Assembly: GCA_963708205.1 (NCBI GenBank)
Contig: OY970196.1
Location: 1,984,001-2,048,000 of the forward strand
Source: CAVYTF01 sp963708205
GTDB lineage: Bacteria; Bacteroidota; Bacteroidia; Chitinophagales; Chitinophagaceae
Direction: 5' to 3'
Length of the DNA: 64,000 nucleotides
How positions within the stretch are numbered: position 1 is the first letter of the stretch; every line of letters starts with the position of its first letter. The position numbers were made by a program, and so were the translations under genes. Positions 24,815 to 34,390 of the stretch are shown piece by piece. The notes beneath the pieces were generated by a model. The model was not told the DNA's origin. It saw only the letters and a list, made by a program, of their open reading frames with translations, and did no database searches.

Positions 24815-26146
24815 ATGAAAAAAATTTACTTTTCAGTTGTTGCTGCGCTTGTATTAGTTGCATGCAATACAAAGAAAGATTATGATACAATTTTTCATGA
24901 TCCTGCTATTTATGCAAGAACTGTTTACCAGCTAAATGAAGTTGTAAAAGGAAATAATTTTCCTCCTGTTATTGCTTCGCGCAATTATGCTTATGCAGCC
25001 ATTGCCGGCTACGAAGTAATAGCAGCAAGCGATTCCGCGCATTATCAAAGTTTAGCAGGGCAACTGCATGGACTAAAACCATTACCAAAACCAACAGGCG
25101 ATAGCGCAAAATTTATTGATTATCCTTTCGCTGCGTTGCTGGCTTATATAAAAGTTGGCGAAGCAGTTACTTTTCCCGAAGGCAGCATGAAAGATTATAC
25201 AGACAGTTTAAAACAACTCGCGCTTGATCATGGCATGAGTAAAGAAACCGAAATTGCTTCTGATACTTTTGCGCAGCGCATTGGCAGAGCAATTTTAGGC
25301 TGGGCAAAAAAAGATAATTATCTGCAGTTAAGAAGTGCACCGAAATACCAGGTGCTCGATTCTCCCGGAAGATGGCAACCAACACCACCTATGTATGCGC
25401 AGGCATTGGAACCGCATTGGAATCAGATGCGCACGATGGTGCTTGACAGTGCCAGTGAATTTGTTGCGCCCGCACCTCCAAAGTTTGATATTAAAGATGC
25501 AAACACCACTTATTTCAAACAAGTAAAAGCAATAGAAAATACGGGCGATTCTTTAACTGATGAGCAAAAACATATTGCAGATTTTTGGGATGATAATCCA
25601 TTTAAATTAAATGTTTCAGGTCATGTAATGTTCAGCACAAAAAAGTTTTCACCACCGGGTCACTGGATGGGAATTGTCGGCATTGCAGCAAAAGATGCAA
25701 ATGCAGATTACAACACAACCGTGTATGCTTATGCGCTTACATCAATCGCTTTGTTTGATGCATTCATTCAATGCTGGAATATAAAGTACACTTACAATAC
25801 AGTAAGGCCTGAAACTGTAATTGATAAATATTTTAATCCTGACTGGAGACCATATTTGCAAACACCTCCGTTTCCTGAATATACCTGCGGACATTCAACA
25901 GGTTCGTCTGCCTGCGCAGAAGCTTTGACAAAAGTTTTCGGTGATAATTTTCATTATGTTGATACAACAGAAAGAGAATTTGGTATAAATGACCTCACTT
26001 TTACTTCTTTTCGCGAAGCTGCTTTGCAAAACACATGGGCGCGTTTTTATGGCGGCATACATTATCATGAAAGCTGTATTGCTTCTAATCATTTTGGCGC
26101 ACAGGTTGGCGATCTTGTTGTTCAAAGACTTAAAATGAAAAAATAG
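24815..26146 (+). CDS. Vanadium-dependent haloperoxidase/PAP2-type lipoprotein
   Basis: A 443-residue exported lipoprotein (signal ending LVACNTK, Cys17 probably lipidated) of the vanadium haloperoxidase branch of the PAP2 phosphatase superfamily. Vanadate or phosphate ligands appear in the family order: an Arg in TVRPET, the GHS triplet in YTCGHSTGSSAC, and Arg and His in ARFYGGIHYHES. The family either oxidises halides with peroxide or removes phosphate from lipids; sequence alone does not decide. The next gene starts 6 bases after the stop, so both are probably in one operon. Confidence 0.85.
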   Translation: MKKIYFSVVAALVLVACNTKKDYDTIFHDPAIYARTVYQLNEVVKGNNFPPVIASRNYAYAAIAGYEVIAASDSAHYQSLAGQLHGLKPLPKPTGDSAKFIDYPFAALLAYIKVGEAVTFPEGSMKDYTDSLKQLALDHGMSKETEIASDTFAQRIGRAILGWAKKDNYLQLRSAPKYQVLDSPGRWQPTPPMYAQALEPHWNQMRTMVLDSASEFVAPAPPKFDIKDANTTYFKQVKAIENTGDSLTDEQKHIADFWDDNPFKLNVSGHVMFSTKKFSPPGHWMGIVGIAAKDANADYNTTVYAYALTSIALFDAFIQCWNIKYTYNTVRPETVIDKYFNPDWRPYLQTPPFPEYTCGHSTGSSACAEALTKVFGDNFHYVDTTEREFGINDLTFTSFREAALQNTWARFYGGIHYHESCIASNHFGAQVGDLVVQRLKMKK

Positions 26147-26151
26147 TTTTT

Positions 26152-26934
26152 ATGAAAACTAATGAACAAAAAATTTATTATACACTACGCATTGCTTCTG
26201 CCATGTGCTTTATTGGGCATGGTTCATTTGGCATAATTACTAAAGCTGTTTGGTGTAATTATTTTGCAGTATTCGGAATTGGGCATAACACTGCATATAC
26301 ACTAATGCCTTACCTCGGAACCATTGATATTTTAATGGGTTTATCACTTTTATTTTATCCTACAAAAACAATACTTGGGTGGCTTGTTGTTTGGGGATTT
26401 ATCACTGCATGTCTTCGTCCTTTATCAGGAGAACCATTCGCAGAATTGATTGAACGTGGTGGAAATTATGGTGCGCCTTTAGCATTATTGATACTTGCAG
26501 GAAGTTCTGCAAAAGGCTTTTTTTCAAAAGTTAATCCAGTCTCAAACGTAAGCGCATCAACACTTTCAAAGGTTTCAATGTGCTTGCGCATTGTTGTATT
26601 CCTTCTTTTTGTTGGGCATGGTTGGTTGAACCTGATCGATAAAAAAGGTTTGCTTGATGAATACGCATCATTGGGTTTTACAAATCCCTCCAATGTTGCA
26701 CAAGTGATAGGAATCTTTGAAATAGCAGCAGCTTGTTTTGTTCTAATAAAACCAGTGCGCGAAGTGATTTTATTTTTATTCATATGGAAAGTTGCAAGCG
26801 AATTTTTTTATCCGAAGTGGGAAATACTTGAGTGGATAGAACGCGGCGGAAGCTATGGGTCTGTATTGGCTTTATGGTTCATATTGCCGGAAACAGCTAA
26901 CGTGCGCAAACTAAAATTTGCAGTTCAAAATTAA
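26152..26934 (+). CDS. DoxX-like membrane protein, internally duplicated
   Basis: A 260-residue membrane protein with about eight hydrophobic segments arranged as two similar halves. FIGHGSFGII near residue 20 corresponds to FVGHGWLNLI near 154. ELIERGGNYGAPLALLIL near 100 corresponds to EWIERGGSYGSVLALWFI near 228. Each half looks like a four-helix DoxX-type unit. DoxX proteins are linked to quinone or thiosulfate chemistry in some species, but no function is proven for this type. It follows the haloperoxidase by 6 bases and is followed by a terminator. Confidence 0.75.
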   Translation: MKTNEQKIYYTLRIASAMCFIGHGSFGIITKAVWCNYFAVFGIGHNTAYTLMPYLGTIDILMGLSLLFYPTKTILGWLVVWGFITACLRPLSGEPFAELIERGGNYGAPLALLILAGSSAKGFFSKVNPVSNVSASTLSKVSMCLRIVVFLLFVGHGWLNLIDKKGLLDEYASLGFTNPSNVAQVIGIFEIAAACFVLIKPVREVILFLFIWKVASEFFYPKWEILEWIERGGSYGSVLALWFILPETANVRKLKFAVQN

Positions 26935-26962
26935 CAGTAAAAGTTTCGATATATCAAGCAGT

Positions 26963-26992
26963 AAACGCGGCGATTCTTCGTTGCGTTTTTTT
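26963..26992 (+). terminator. Rho-independent terminator
   Basis: AAACGC (26963-26968) pairs with GCGTTT (26983-26988), with an inner CGA/TCG pair and a TTCT loop, followed by T residues. It ends the haloperoxidase/DoxX operon. Confidence 0.75.
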
Positions 26993-27096
26993 ATTTCAAT
27001 AATGAAGTTATATATTTTTTAATTGATAAAGAAAATAGTTCTGCAACTATCAGAAAAAAATTATTGTACATTCATTTCATAATCAAACGATCTGCT

Positions 27097-28359
27097 ATGT
27101 CTAACTGGAAAATAAAAACTTCTCTGTTTCTTAATTATTTTGTATTTGCAATTTTGCTTAACAGCTCCGGCATTGCCATTTTGCAGGTACAAAATAATTT
27201 TGCTGTTTCACCAAAAGATGCAGCATGGATAGATCCCTGCAAAGACTTCAGTATAGCAATTGTTTCATTTCTTGTTTCATCATACATCACGAGATTTGGC
27301 TACAAACGTTCCATGCTTTTTGCATTGGGAATTATCACTGCAGTATGCTGCATCATTCCAAATGTGCCATCCTTCTTCGCTATAAAACTTTTGTTTGTTG
27401 CGATCGGGTCTTGTTTTGCTTTAATTAAGATGAGCATTTACAGCACGATAGGAATCGTTACAAAAGATCATCATGAACACATAAGTTTTATGAATTTTAT
27501 TGAATCTTTTTTCATGATCGGCAATCTTTCTTTGTATTTTATTTTCAGCGCTTTTGTTGATAATAAAAATCCGCAATCAACAACATGGCTTAATGCGTAT
27601 TATATTTTAGCAGGTTTATCATCGCTTGCATTTGTGCTTTTATTTTCCGCAAAACTTGATGAGTCGGAAGCAAAGCCGGAAATAAAAAAACCTTTGCTTG
27701 AAGAGTTTGGTGAAATGTTTAAGCTGATGATAAAACCAATTGTACTTGCATTTGTGTTCTGCGCTTTTTTATACGTTTTGATCGAGCAAAGCATTCAAAA
27801 TTTTTTACCAACATTCAATAATAAAGTATTGATGCTTCCTGCGGTTTTAAGTATTCAAATGGGAAGTATTTTAGCAGGTTCAACGGCGCTTGGAAGATTT
27901 CTCGCAGGAGTTTTATTAAAAAAATTAAACTGGTTTTATGTTTTGATTGGTGCGCTGATACTCGCTGCAGCATTGGTTTTGCTGGCAATGCCCCTTGCAA
28001 AAAACATAACTGCAAACAGCGCAACAGGCTGGCTGAATGCACCAATTGCTGCATATATTTTTCCTTTGATTGGATTGATTATTGCACCAATTTATCCTGC
28101 AATAAATTCTGTTATTTTAAGTTCGCTTCCAAAACCCAAGCATGGCTTAACGTCCGGACTGATCATAATTTTTTCAGCAGTTGGCGGCACTTGCGGCTCT
28201 TTGATTACGGGATATATTTTTAAAGCATACGACGGACAAACGGCATTTTATTTTACACTCGTTCCGATAACATTATTGATGATCTGCATTTTCATTTTTA
28301 AAATAGTGCAAAGAAAAACAGTTACTAAAATAACTTTTAATTCTGCTGCTTCGCATTAA
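27097..28359 (+). CDS. MFS transporter, possibly for trehalose
   Basis: A 420-residue transporter with about 12 hydrophobic segments and the major facilitator layout. The ATG at 27097 (MSNWKIKTSLFLNYF) is preferred over the in-frame start 33 bases upstream. A basic loop between helices 2 and 3 (ITRFGYKRSMLF) occupies the family motif A position, and a long central loop separates the halves near residues 190-210. It ends 30 bases before the trehalase gene, so uptake of trehalose or a related disaccharide is inferred from context only. Confidence 0.85.
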   Translation: MSNWKIKTSLFLNYFVFAILLNSSGIAILQVQNNFAVSPKDAAWIDPCKDFSIAIVSFLVSSYITRFGYKRSMLFALGIITAVCCIIPNVPSFFAIKLLFVAIGSCFALIKMSIYSTIGIVTKDHHEHISFMNFIESFFMIGNLSLYFIFSAFVDNKNPQSTTWLNAYYILAGLSSLAFVLLFSAKLDESEAKPEIKKPLLEEFGEMFKLMIKPIVLAFVFCAFLYVLIEQSIQNFLPTFNNKVLMLPAVLSIQMGSILAGSTALGRFLAGVLLKKLNWFYVLIGALILAAALVLLAMPLAKNITANSATGWLNAPIAAYIFPLIGLIIAPIYPAINSVILSSLPKPKHGLTSGLIIIFSAVGGTCGSLITGYIFKAYDGQTAFYFTLVPITLLMICIFIFKIVQRKTVTKITFNSAASH

Positions 28360-28388
28360 TGTAAAATTTATTTTTAGAATTTTTTGTA

Positions 28389-29885
28389 ATGATTGCAATA
28401 GAAAAACTTGGAGAACTTTTTGAAAATGTACAACTCCAAAAAGTTTTTGAAGACGGCAAAACTTTTGTTGATTGTTTACCAAAACATTCATTGGATGAAA
28501 TCACCAAAAAATATGAAGAAGAAAAAAATTCATCTGCATTTTCTTTAAAAAAATTCGTTGAAGAAAATTTTGATATACCTGAGATCAAAGCTGCAAATTT
28601 TCAATCAAATACAAATGAGCCGATTGAAAAACACATCGAAAAACTTTGGAATGTTCTTACACATCTAACAAAACGATCGGCTGCAGAAGAAAGCTCACTC
28701 ATCAATCTTCCATTTCCATACGTTGTGCCTGGTGGGCGTTTCAGCGAAATTTATTATTGGGATAGTTACTTTACCATGCTGGGTTTGCAGGTTTCTGAAA
28801 GGATTGATCTGATACAAAATATGGTTGATAATTTTGCCTTTTTAATAGATAGATTTGGTTATGTACCAAATGGCAACCGCAGCTATTTTCTTGGTCGTTC
28901 TCAACCACCTTTTTTTTCTTTAATGATAAAATTATTAAGTGAAGAAAAAGGTAAAGATGTTTTAATAAAATATCAAACTCAGCTTTTGAAAGAATATGAT
29001 TTTTGGATGAAAGGAAAAGATGAGTTGAATGAAAGTAATAAAACATTGCAGCATGTTGTGCTGGTGAAAGATGGAGAAATTTTAAATCGATATTTTGATC
29101 AGCAAAACATTCCGCGCGCAGAATCCTATAAAGAAGATGTTGAGCTTGCAGCAAAAAATCCTTCTGCAAAAAATCTTTTTCAAAACATTCGCGCAGCTTG
29201 TGAAAGCGGCTGGGATTTCAGTTGCAGATGGTTTAAAGACATTAATGATTTTGCTAGCATTGATACAATAAATATTATTCCTGTTGATTTGAATTGTTTG
29301 ATGTTTCATCTCGAAGAAACGATTGCAGAAAGTTTCTCTTTGAAAAAAAATAGCAAACAGGAAAATTATTTTCATTCACTTTCATCAAAAAGAAAAGAGG
29401 CAATTCAAAAATATTTATGGAATGAAAATTTACATTTTTACTTTGATTATAATTTCGAGGAACAAACGCAAAAATCAATTTATTCAATGGCTGCAGCTTT
29501 TCCTCTGTTCTTCAATCTTGCATCAAAAGAAGAGGCGGAAAAAGTTGCAGATGTATTAAAAGAGAAATTATTGAAGCCCGGAGGATTTGTTACAACAACT
29601 GAAAACACGCACCAGCAATGGGATTCACCGAATGGATGGGCGCCGCTTCAATGGATTGCTATCAAAGGTTTGATCAATTATAATCTGACTGACCTCGCAA
29701 TTAATGCAGCAAAAAAATGGATCGATCTGAACATTAAAGTTTTTAAACGCACCGGCAAACTGATGGAAAAATATAATGTTGTTGATGAAAACTTAGAAGC
29801 AGGCGGCGGTGAATATCCGGCACAGGATGGTTTCGGATGGACGAATGGTGTATTATTAAAATTGATGAAAGAGTTTAATGGCTAA
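28389..29885 (+). CDS. Cytoplasmic trehalase, GH37
   Basis: Hydrolyses trehalose to two glucose molecules. The GH37 signatures are present: PGGRFSEIYYWDSYFTMLGL near 116-135 and QQWDSPNGWAPLQW near 410-423. The catalytic acid lies in ESGWDFSCRW and the catalytic base in GGEYPAQDGFGWTNG at the end. There is no signal peptide, so it resembles cytoplasmic TreF rather than periplasmic TreA, which fits an import-then-hydrolyse route with the upstream MFS protein. The protein has 498 residues. It converges on dxs with a 3-base gap. Confidence 0.92.
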   Translation: MIAIEKLGELFENVQLQKVFEDGKTFVDCLPKHSLDEITKKYEEEKNSSAFSLKKFVEENFDIPEIKAANFQSNTNEPIEKHIEKLWNVLTHLTKRSAAEESSLINLPFPYVVPGGRFSEIYYWDSYFTMLGLQVSERIDLIQNMVDNFAFLIDRFGYVPNGNRSYFLGRSQPPFFSLMIKLLSEEKGKDVLIKYQTQLLKEYDFWMKGKDELNESNKTLQHVVLVKDGEILNRYFDQQNIPRAESYKEDVELAAKNPSAKNLFQNIRAACESGWDFSCRWFKDINDFASIDTINIIPVDLNCLMFHLEETIAESFSLKKNSKQENYFHSLSSKRKEAIQKYLWNENLHFYFDYNFEEQTQKSIYSMAAAFPLFFNLASKEEAEKVADVLKEKLLKPGGFVTTTENTHQQWDSPNGWAPLQWIAIKGLINYNLTDLAINAAKKWIDLNIKVFKRTGKLMEKYNVVDENLEAGGGEYPAQDGFGWTNGVLLKLMKEFNG

Positions 29886-29888
29886 AAT

Positions 29889-31823
29889 TTATTCAGCAAT
29901 ATTTATTTTACTTTTTATTTTTTCTTTCAGCATTTCTTTCACAACTTTTGCAATTCCTTCTGCATCATAACCACATTCTTTATGCAACTGTTTCAACGTT
30001 CCATGTTCAATCAAAGAATCAGGAATACCAAGTATTTTTATCTCAGCTTTATAATTGTGTTTATTCATAAACTCAAGTACAGCGCTGCCAAATCCGCCAA
30101 TGATTGTTCCATCTTCTACCGTGATTATTTTATTATATTTGGTAAACACTTCGTGCAATAATTCTTCATCCAACGGCTTTGCAAAACGCAAATCATAATG
30201 TGCAGGATTAATTCCATCAACCTTCAAATCACGAATAGCTGATGCTGCAAAATTTCCAGGATGACCGAGTGAGAGAATTGCAATTTCATCACCATCTTTT
30301 ATTTTTCTTCCCTTACCAATTTTAATTTCTTTGAAAGGTTTTTTCCAGTCTGGCATTACACCTTCACCGCGTGGATAACGGATTACAAAAGGAAGTTTTG
30401 TTGATTCAAGTTGAGAAGTGTACATCAAATTTCTTAATTCCTGTTCATTCATTGGCGCAGAAATAATCATGTTCGGAATGCATCTGAAATAAGCGATATC
30501 ATACGCTCCATGATGAGTTGGTCCATCTTCGCCAACTAATCCGGCTCGATCTAAACAAAACACCACAGGCAACTTTTGTATGGCTACATCATGCACCACC
30601 TGATCATAAGCGCGCTGCATAAAAGACGAATAAATATTGCAAAAAACTTTCATTCCCTGTGTTGCAAGCCCAGCGCTTAATGTAACGGCATGCTGCTCGC
30701 AAATGCCAACATCAAAAGCACGATCAGGCATTTTTTCCATCATAAATTTTAATGATGAACCACTTGGCATTGCAGGTGTGATGCCTATAATATTTTTATT
30801 TTTTTCTGCAAGTTCAATAATTGTATGCCCGAAAACATCCTGGTATTTTGGTGGCTGAGGAAGATCGAATTTTTTCTTTGTGATCTCACCCGTAAGCTTA
30901 TCAAATAAACCTGGTGCGTGCCATTTCGTTTGATCTTTTTCTGCAAGCTCGTAGCCCTTTCCTTTAACCGTAACGATGTGTAATAATTTTGGTCCCGGAA
31001 TTTTTTTCAGGTCTTTCAAAGTATCAACAAGCTTCGTCATATTATGACCGTCAATCGGTCCGAAATATCTAAAATTCAATGCTTCAAAAAGATTGCTGCT
31101 TTTACTAACCAATCCTTTTATACTGGCTTCAAATTTACTAGCCATATCGCGTGAAAACCTTTTGCCCACGGGCAATTTGCCCATTATTTTCCAAATATCA
31201 TCACGCAGTTTATTATAAGTTTGAGAAGTTGTGATGTCTGTTAAATATTCTTTCAACGCGCCAACATTCGGGTCAATACTCATGCAGTTATCATTCAATA
31301 TCACAAGCATATCTGCATCTGTTACGCCTGCATGATTAAGCGCTTCAAATGCAAGACCAGCAGTCATTGCGCCATCTCCAATTATTGCAACTGACTTCCT
31401 GTTTTCATTTTTATATTTTGCCGCCATCGCAATACCCAGCGCAGCAGAAACTGATGTTGAAGAATGACCAACGCCAAAAGTATCATATTCACTTTCACTT
31501 CGTTTTGGAAAGCCACTCAATCCTTTATATTTTCTATTTGTAAAAAAATTATCTCTGCGGCCAGTTAAAATTTTATGACCATATGCCTGGTGACCAACAT
31601 CCCACACAAGTTGATCGTAAGGAGTGTTGTAAACATAATGCAATGCAACCGTGAGCTCAACCACTCCAAGACTTGCTGCGAAATGTCCGCCATGCATACT
31701 TACCACGTCAATAATATATTGTCTTAACTCATCTGAAAGCTGCTGCAATTGTGTGCGGTTAAGCTTTTTAATATCTGAAGGGGACTGGATATTTTTTAAT
31801 AAAGCGCCAGCTGTTATTTGCAT
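29889..31823 (-). CDS. dxs: 1-deoxy-D-xylulose-5-phosphate synthase
   Basis: Thiamine-diphosphate enzyme that joins pyruvate and glyceraldehyde 3-phosphate, the first step of the non-mevalonate isoprenoid route. Features include WDVGHQAYGHKILTGR, the ThDP motif GDGAMTAG with downstream LNDNCMSI, the central domain with FDVGICEQHAVTLSAG, and LDRAGLVGEDGPTHHG. At 644 residues it has the usual length. Its product feeds the carotenoid operon a few kilobases away, although the two are not cotranscribed. Confidence 0.97.
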   Translation of the reverse strand: MQITAGALLKNIQSPSDIKKLNRTQLQQLSDELRQYIIDVVSMHGGHFAASLGVVELTVALHYVYNTPYDQLVWDVGHQAYGHKILTGRRDNFFTNRKYKGLSGFPKRSESEYDTFGVGHSSTSVSAALGIAMAAKYKNENRKSVAIIGDGAMTAGLAFEALNHAGVTDADMLVILNDNCMSIDPNVGALKEYLTDITTSQTYNKLRDDIWKIMGKLPVGKRFSRDMASKFEASIKGLVSKSSNLFEALNFRYFGPIDGHNMTKLVDTLKDLKKIPGPKLLHIVTVKGKGYELAEKDQTKWHAPGLFDKLTGEITKKKFDLPQPPKYQDVFGHTIIELAEKNKNIIGITPAMPSGSSLKFMMEKMPDRAFDVGICEQHAVTLSAGLATQGMKVFCNIYSSFMQRAYDQVVHDVAIQKLPVVFCLDRAGLVGEDGPTHHGAYDIAYFRCIPNMIISAPMNEQELRNLMYTSQLESTKLPFVIRYPRGEGVMPDWKKPFKEIKIGKGRKIKDGDEIAILSLGHPGNFAASAIRDLKVDGINPAHYDLRFAKPLDEELLHEVFTKYNKIITVEDGTIIGGFGSAVLEFMNKHNYKAEIKILGIPDSLIEHGTLKQLHKECGYDAEGIAKVVKEMLKEKIKSKINIAE

Positions 31824-31841
31824 TAGTGAATATTAGATTTA

Positions 31842-31849
31842 CAAAAATA
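31842..31849 (-). promoter_or_regulatory. Probable -7 element of dxs
   Basis: On the minus strand TATTTTTG matches TAnnTTTG and lies 19 bases before the dxs ATG. No TTTG box is seen at the ideal distance. Confidence 0.5.
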
Positions 31850-31993
31850 ATGTATTTGCAAGCATACATTTTTAAAAGAAGATTAATGAATGAAAATTAT
31901 TGCTGCTGTTAAAACTACCAAACACCTTGCGGTATTTGCCTTTAATCAAAACGTTCTTTACGAAAGCATCCCGATTCTTTATTTTTGATGTTG

Positions 31994-33043
31994 ATGAAAA
32001 ATAAACTATCAACTTACTGGCTTTGCCAAATTTGCGGCTGGGGCGCTTACGGATTAATTTATATTTTTTTTTATTACACGATCCGCATAAAACAAGAACC
32101 TTTTTTTTATCAAAATCTTTTTTTGTTTTTGTGTGAGGCAATAATTTTTACACACTTAATACGGTTTATCATCAAATCTTTTCATGTGCTTGATTTACCG
32201 ATGAGAAATCAAATTGCATGGCTCTTTGTTATCACATTAGCTTTTGCATTTACACTTTCCATGATTGATATTTCTCTTACAAACTTTTTTAATATCAACA
32301 TGGAGCCAATGAAATCTTATTCATATTGGAACCAGGTAACGCGACAATCTTTTGGTATCTTTCTTTTCTTCCTGATATGGAATCTTATTTATTTCACTTA
32401 CCATTATATCATTAGAAGCAGGAACGATCAAATCGATCGTGTAAGGCTTGAAAGTCTTGTAAAAGAGCTTGAATTAAAAACAATAAAATCACACATCAAT
32501 CCTCATTTTATTTTCAACGCTCTCAACAGCATACGGGCTTTGGTAGATGAAAACCCTGAACGTGCGCGCACTGCAATCACAGAGCTTAGCAATATTCTCA
32601 GAAGTAGCATGAGCACTGAAAAACTTGAAACAACACCACTTGAAAAAGAATTGGATATTGTAAAAGATTATCTCGCGCTCGAACATATTCGTTTTGAAGA
32701 CAGGTTGAAAGTGGAGTATGATATTGATGATGATACGCTCGACCAGCCTGTGCCTCCGATGATGTTGCAAACCCTTGTTGAGAATGCAATAAAACATGGC
32801 ATTAGCAAACAAATTGATGGCGGCACAATAAAAATAATTTCTGATTTTAAGGACGATCACCATGAGTTGATCGTGCAAAATTCCGGGCAGCTAAACGGAT
32901 ATAATAACACAGATGGCTTCGGTATTTCAAGCACGCACAATCGGCTGAAATTATTATTTGGCACAAAAGCAAATTTTAAAATCAGAGATATGGATAATGA
33001 ATCAGTGGAAGCAAAAGTGATAATGCCGGTTACCATTATTTAA
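31994..33043 (+). CDS. LytS-type sensor histidine kinase
   Basis: A membrane histidine kinase of the LytS/YehU class, about 349 residues. Four hydrophobic segments fill residues 5-140. The His_kinase domain follows with KSHINPHFIFNALNSIRAL, where the His is the phosphoacceptor, and then PPMMLQTLVENAIKHGI as the ATP-binding N box. No separate sensor domain is seen, so the membrane part is the likely sensor. Several starts (TTG, ATG, TTG, ATG) lie within 12 bases; the last ATG is used here but is not certain. The response regulator follows after 32 bases. Confidence 0.9.
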   Translation: MKNKLSTYWLCQICGWGAYGLIYIFFYYTIRIKQEPFFYQNLFLFLCEAIIFTHLIRFIIKSFHVLDLPMRNQIAWLFVITLAFAFTLSMIDISLTNFFNINMEPMKSYSYWNQVTRQSFGIFLFFLIWNLIYFTYHYIIRSRNDQIDRVRLESLVKELELKTIKSHINPHFIFNALNSIRALVDENPERARTAITELSNILRSSMSTEKLETTPLEKELDIVKDYLALEHIRFEDRLKVEYDIDDDTLDQPVPPMMLQTLVENAIKHGISKQIDGGTIKIISDFKDDHHELIVQNSGQLNGYNNTDGFGISSTHNRLKLLFGTKANFKIRDMDNESVEAKVIMPVTII

Positions 33044-33075
33044 AAAAATATTGTTGAATTTTTTAAAAATAAAAT

Positions 33076-33810
33076 ATGCCCATAAAATCAATAATAATAG
33101 ATGATGAAAGGCTTGCAAGAAATGAATTGAAAAAATTGTTGCAGGAATTTTCAGACATTATAGTAGTTGATGAAGCAGCAAATGTGCAGGAAGGAATTGA
33201 AAAAATAGAAATGCAAAATCCTGATCTAATTTTTCTCGACATTCAAATGCCCGGCAAAACGGGATTTGATTTATTGGAAGAATTAGAGAAAGCTCCGCGT
33301 GTTATTTTTACGACTGCTTATGATGAATATGCCTTGAAAGCCTTTGAAGTAAATGCACTTGATTATCTGCTGAAACCTATAGAGCCAAAGCGTTTGACAG
33401 ATGCGATACATAAAGTGCAGTACGAAATAAGCAAAGAAAATATTGGATTGAATGGCGCATTAAATCGCGGACCTTTAAGTGATGGCGACCAGGTTTTTGT
33501 AAAAGATGGTGAACGTTGTTGGTTTGTAAAACTGGGTGAAATAAGATTATTTGAAAGCGTTGGCAATTATGCAAAAGTTTTTTTTGGAACTAATAAACCT
33601 TTGATCTTAAAATCACTGAATGCTTTGGAAGAAAGACTGGATGACAGAATTTTTTTTCGGGCAAACAGAAAACATATCATCAATTTAAGATGGATAGAAA
33701 AAATAGAACCTTATTTCAATGGAGGTTTATTGGTTGATCTTAAAGGCGGAGAAAAGATAGAAGTGAGCAGAAGACAAACTGTGAAGTTTAAAGAAATGAT
33801 GAGTTTGTAA
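33076..33810 (+). CDS. LytTR-family response regulator
   Basis: A 244-residue two-component regulator that partners the upstream kinase. The receiver domain (about 1-120) has the acidic pair at 9-10, the phosphoacceptor Asp55 in LDIQMPG, and the Lys in DYLLKPIEPKRL. The C-terminal LytTR DNA-binding domain (about 145-244) includes RLFESVGNYAKVFF and FFRANRKHIINLRWIEKIEPYFNG. Targets are unknown; the divergent dxs gene and the convergent carotenoid operon are the nearest candidates. Confidence 0.94.
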   Translation: MPIKSIIIDDERLARNELKKLLQEFSDIIVVDEAANVQEGIEKIEMQNPDLIFLDIQMPGKTGFDLLEELEKAPRVIFTTAYDEYALKAFEVNALDYLLKPIEPKRLTDAIHKVQYEISKENIGLNGALNRGPLSDGDQVFVKDGERCWFVKLGEIRLFESVGNYAKVFFGTNKPLILKSLNALEERLDDRIFFRANRKHIINLRWIEKIEPYFNGGLLVDLKGGEKIEVSRRQTVKFKEMMSL

Positions 33811-33822
33811 CTTGCTGCATAA

Positions 33823-33917
33823 TGTTACAGAATGTACAAGAGTTTCCAATTTGCTGCTTCGTCACGCAAATTGCGCAACGAATGCTTAATAGTATTGGTT
33901 AATTCTGGCTCAAAAAA
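33823..33917 (+). repeat. Dispersed intergenic repeat, copy 4 (with insertion)
   Basis: It starts GTTACAGAATGTACAAGAGT like copy 1, then carries about 20 extra bases before ACGCAA and TGCTTAATAGTATT. It ends GGCTCAAAAAATT. The A-run end overlaps the crtZ 3' end, so the repeat supplies the stop and the last codons (FLSQN) of that gene. Confidence 0.6.
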
Positions 33918-34390
33918 TTCTTTTTTATTTCTTCATCCCGCTTTATTTTTTGGCGATATTTTTTTGCGACAAGCAACATTCCAAAACTTTCTCCTTCATT
34001 TTTTTCAAGATATTTATGATGCATTTTATGCGCCCAGCGTATTGACTTTATATAACGGTTATTGCTTTTTGAAAACAACTTAAAACGCTGGTGAATAATA
34101 ACATCATGTACAATAAAATAAGCTGCACCATACATTGTAATGCCTGCACCGATACTTACTGAAACCCAGTTGTGGTGCATGCTTCCAAGCATAATACAGA
34201 GCCAGCTCGGTATGGCAAATATGAAAAAGAATGCATCGTTCTTTTCGAAGGTTGAGTTCCTTTTTTTGTGATGATCTTCATGCAAATACCAAAGAAAACC
34301 ATGCATGATATATTTATGTGTAAGCCATGTGAAGCCTTCCATCAGCAAAAAAGTAATCAACGCAATCAAAGGATAAATTATCCAGCTCAT
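33899..34390 (-). CDS. crtZ: Beta-carotene hydroxylase
   Basis: A di-iron membrane hydroxylase that adds a 3-hydroxyl to beta-ionone rings. Histidine clusters typical of the family are present: HKYIMHGFLWYLHEDHHKK near the start, HDVIIHQRF in the middle and HKMHHKYLEK later. Hydrophobic helices lie between them. At 163 residues it is of normal size. It overlaps the upstream cruF-like gene by 4 bases, so translation is probably coupled. The last residues are encoded by repeat copy 4. Confidence 0.9.
   Translation of the reverse strand: MSWIIYPLIALITFLLMEGFTWLTHKYIMHGFLWYLHEDHHKKRNSTFEKNDAFFFIFAIPSWLCIMLGSMHHNWVSVSIGAGITMYGAAYFIVHDVIIHQRFKLFSKSNNRYIKSIRWAHKMHHKYLEKNEGESFGMLLVAKKYRQKIKRDEEIKKNFLSQN

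Noticed and set aside
31872..32141. 89-residue basic open frame opposite the histidine kinase start
   Set aside because: It overlaps the kinase N-terminal coding region and the lysine richness is a by-product of T-rich DNA on the other strand.
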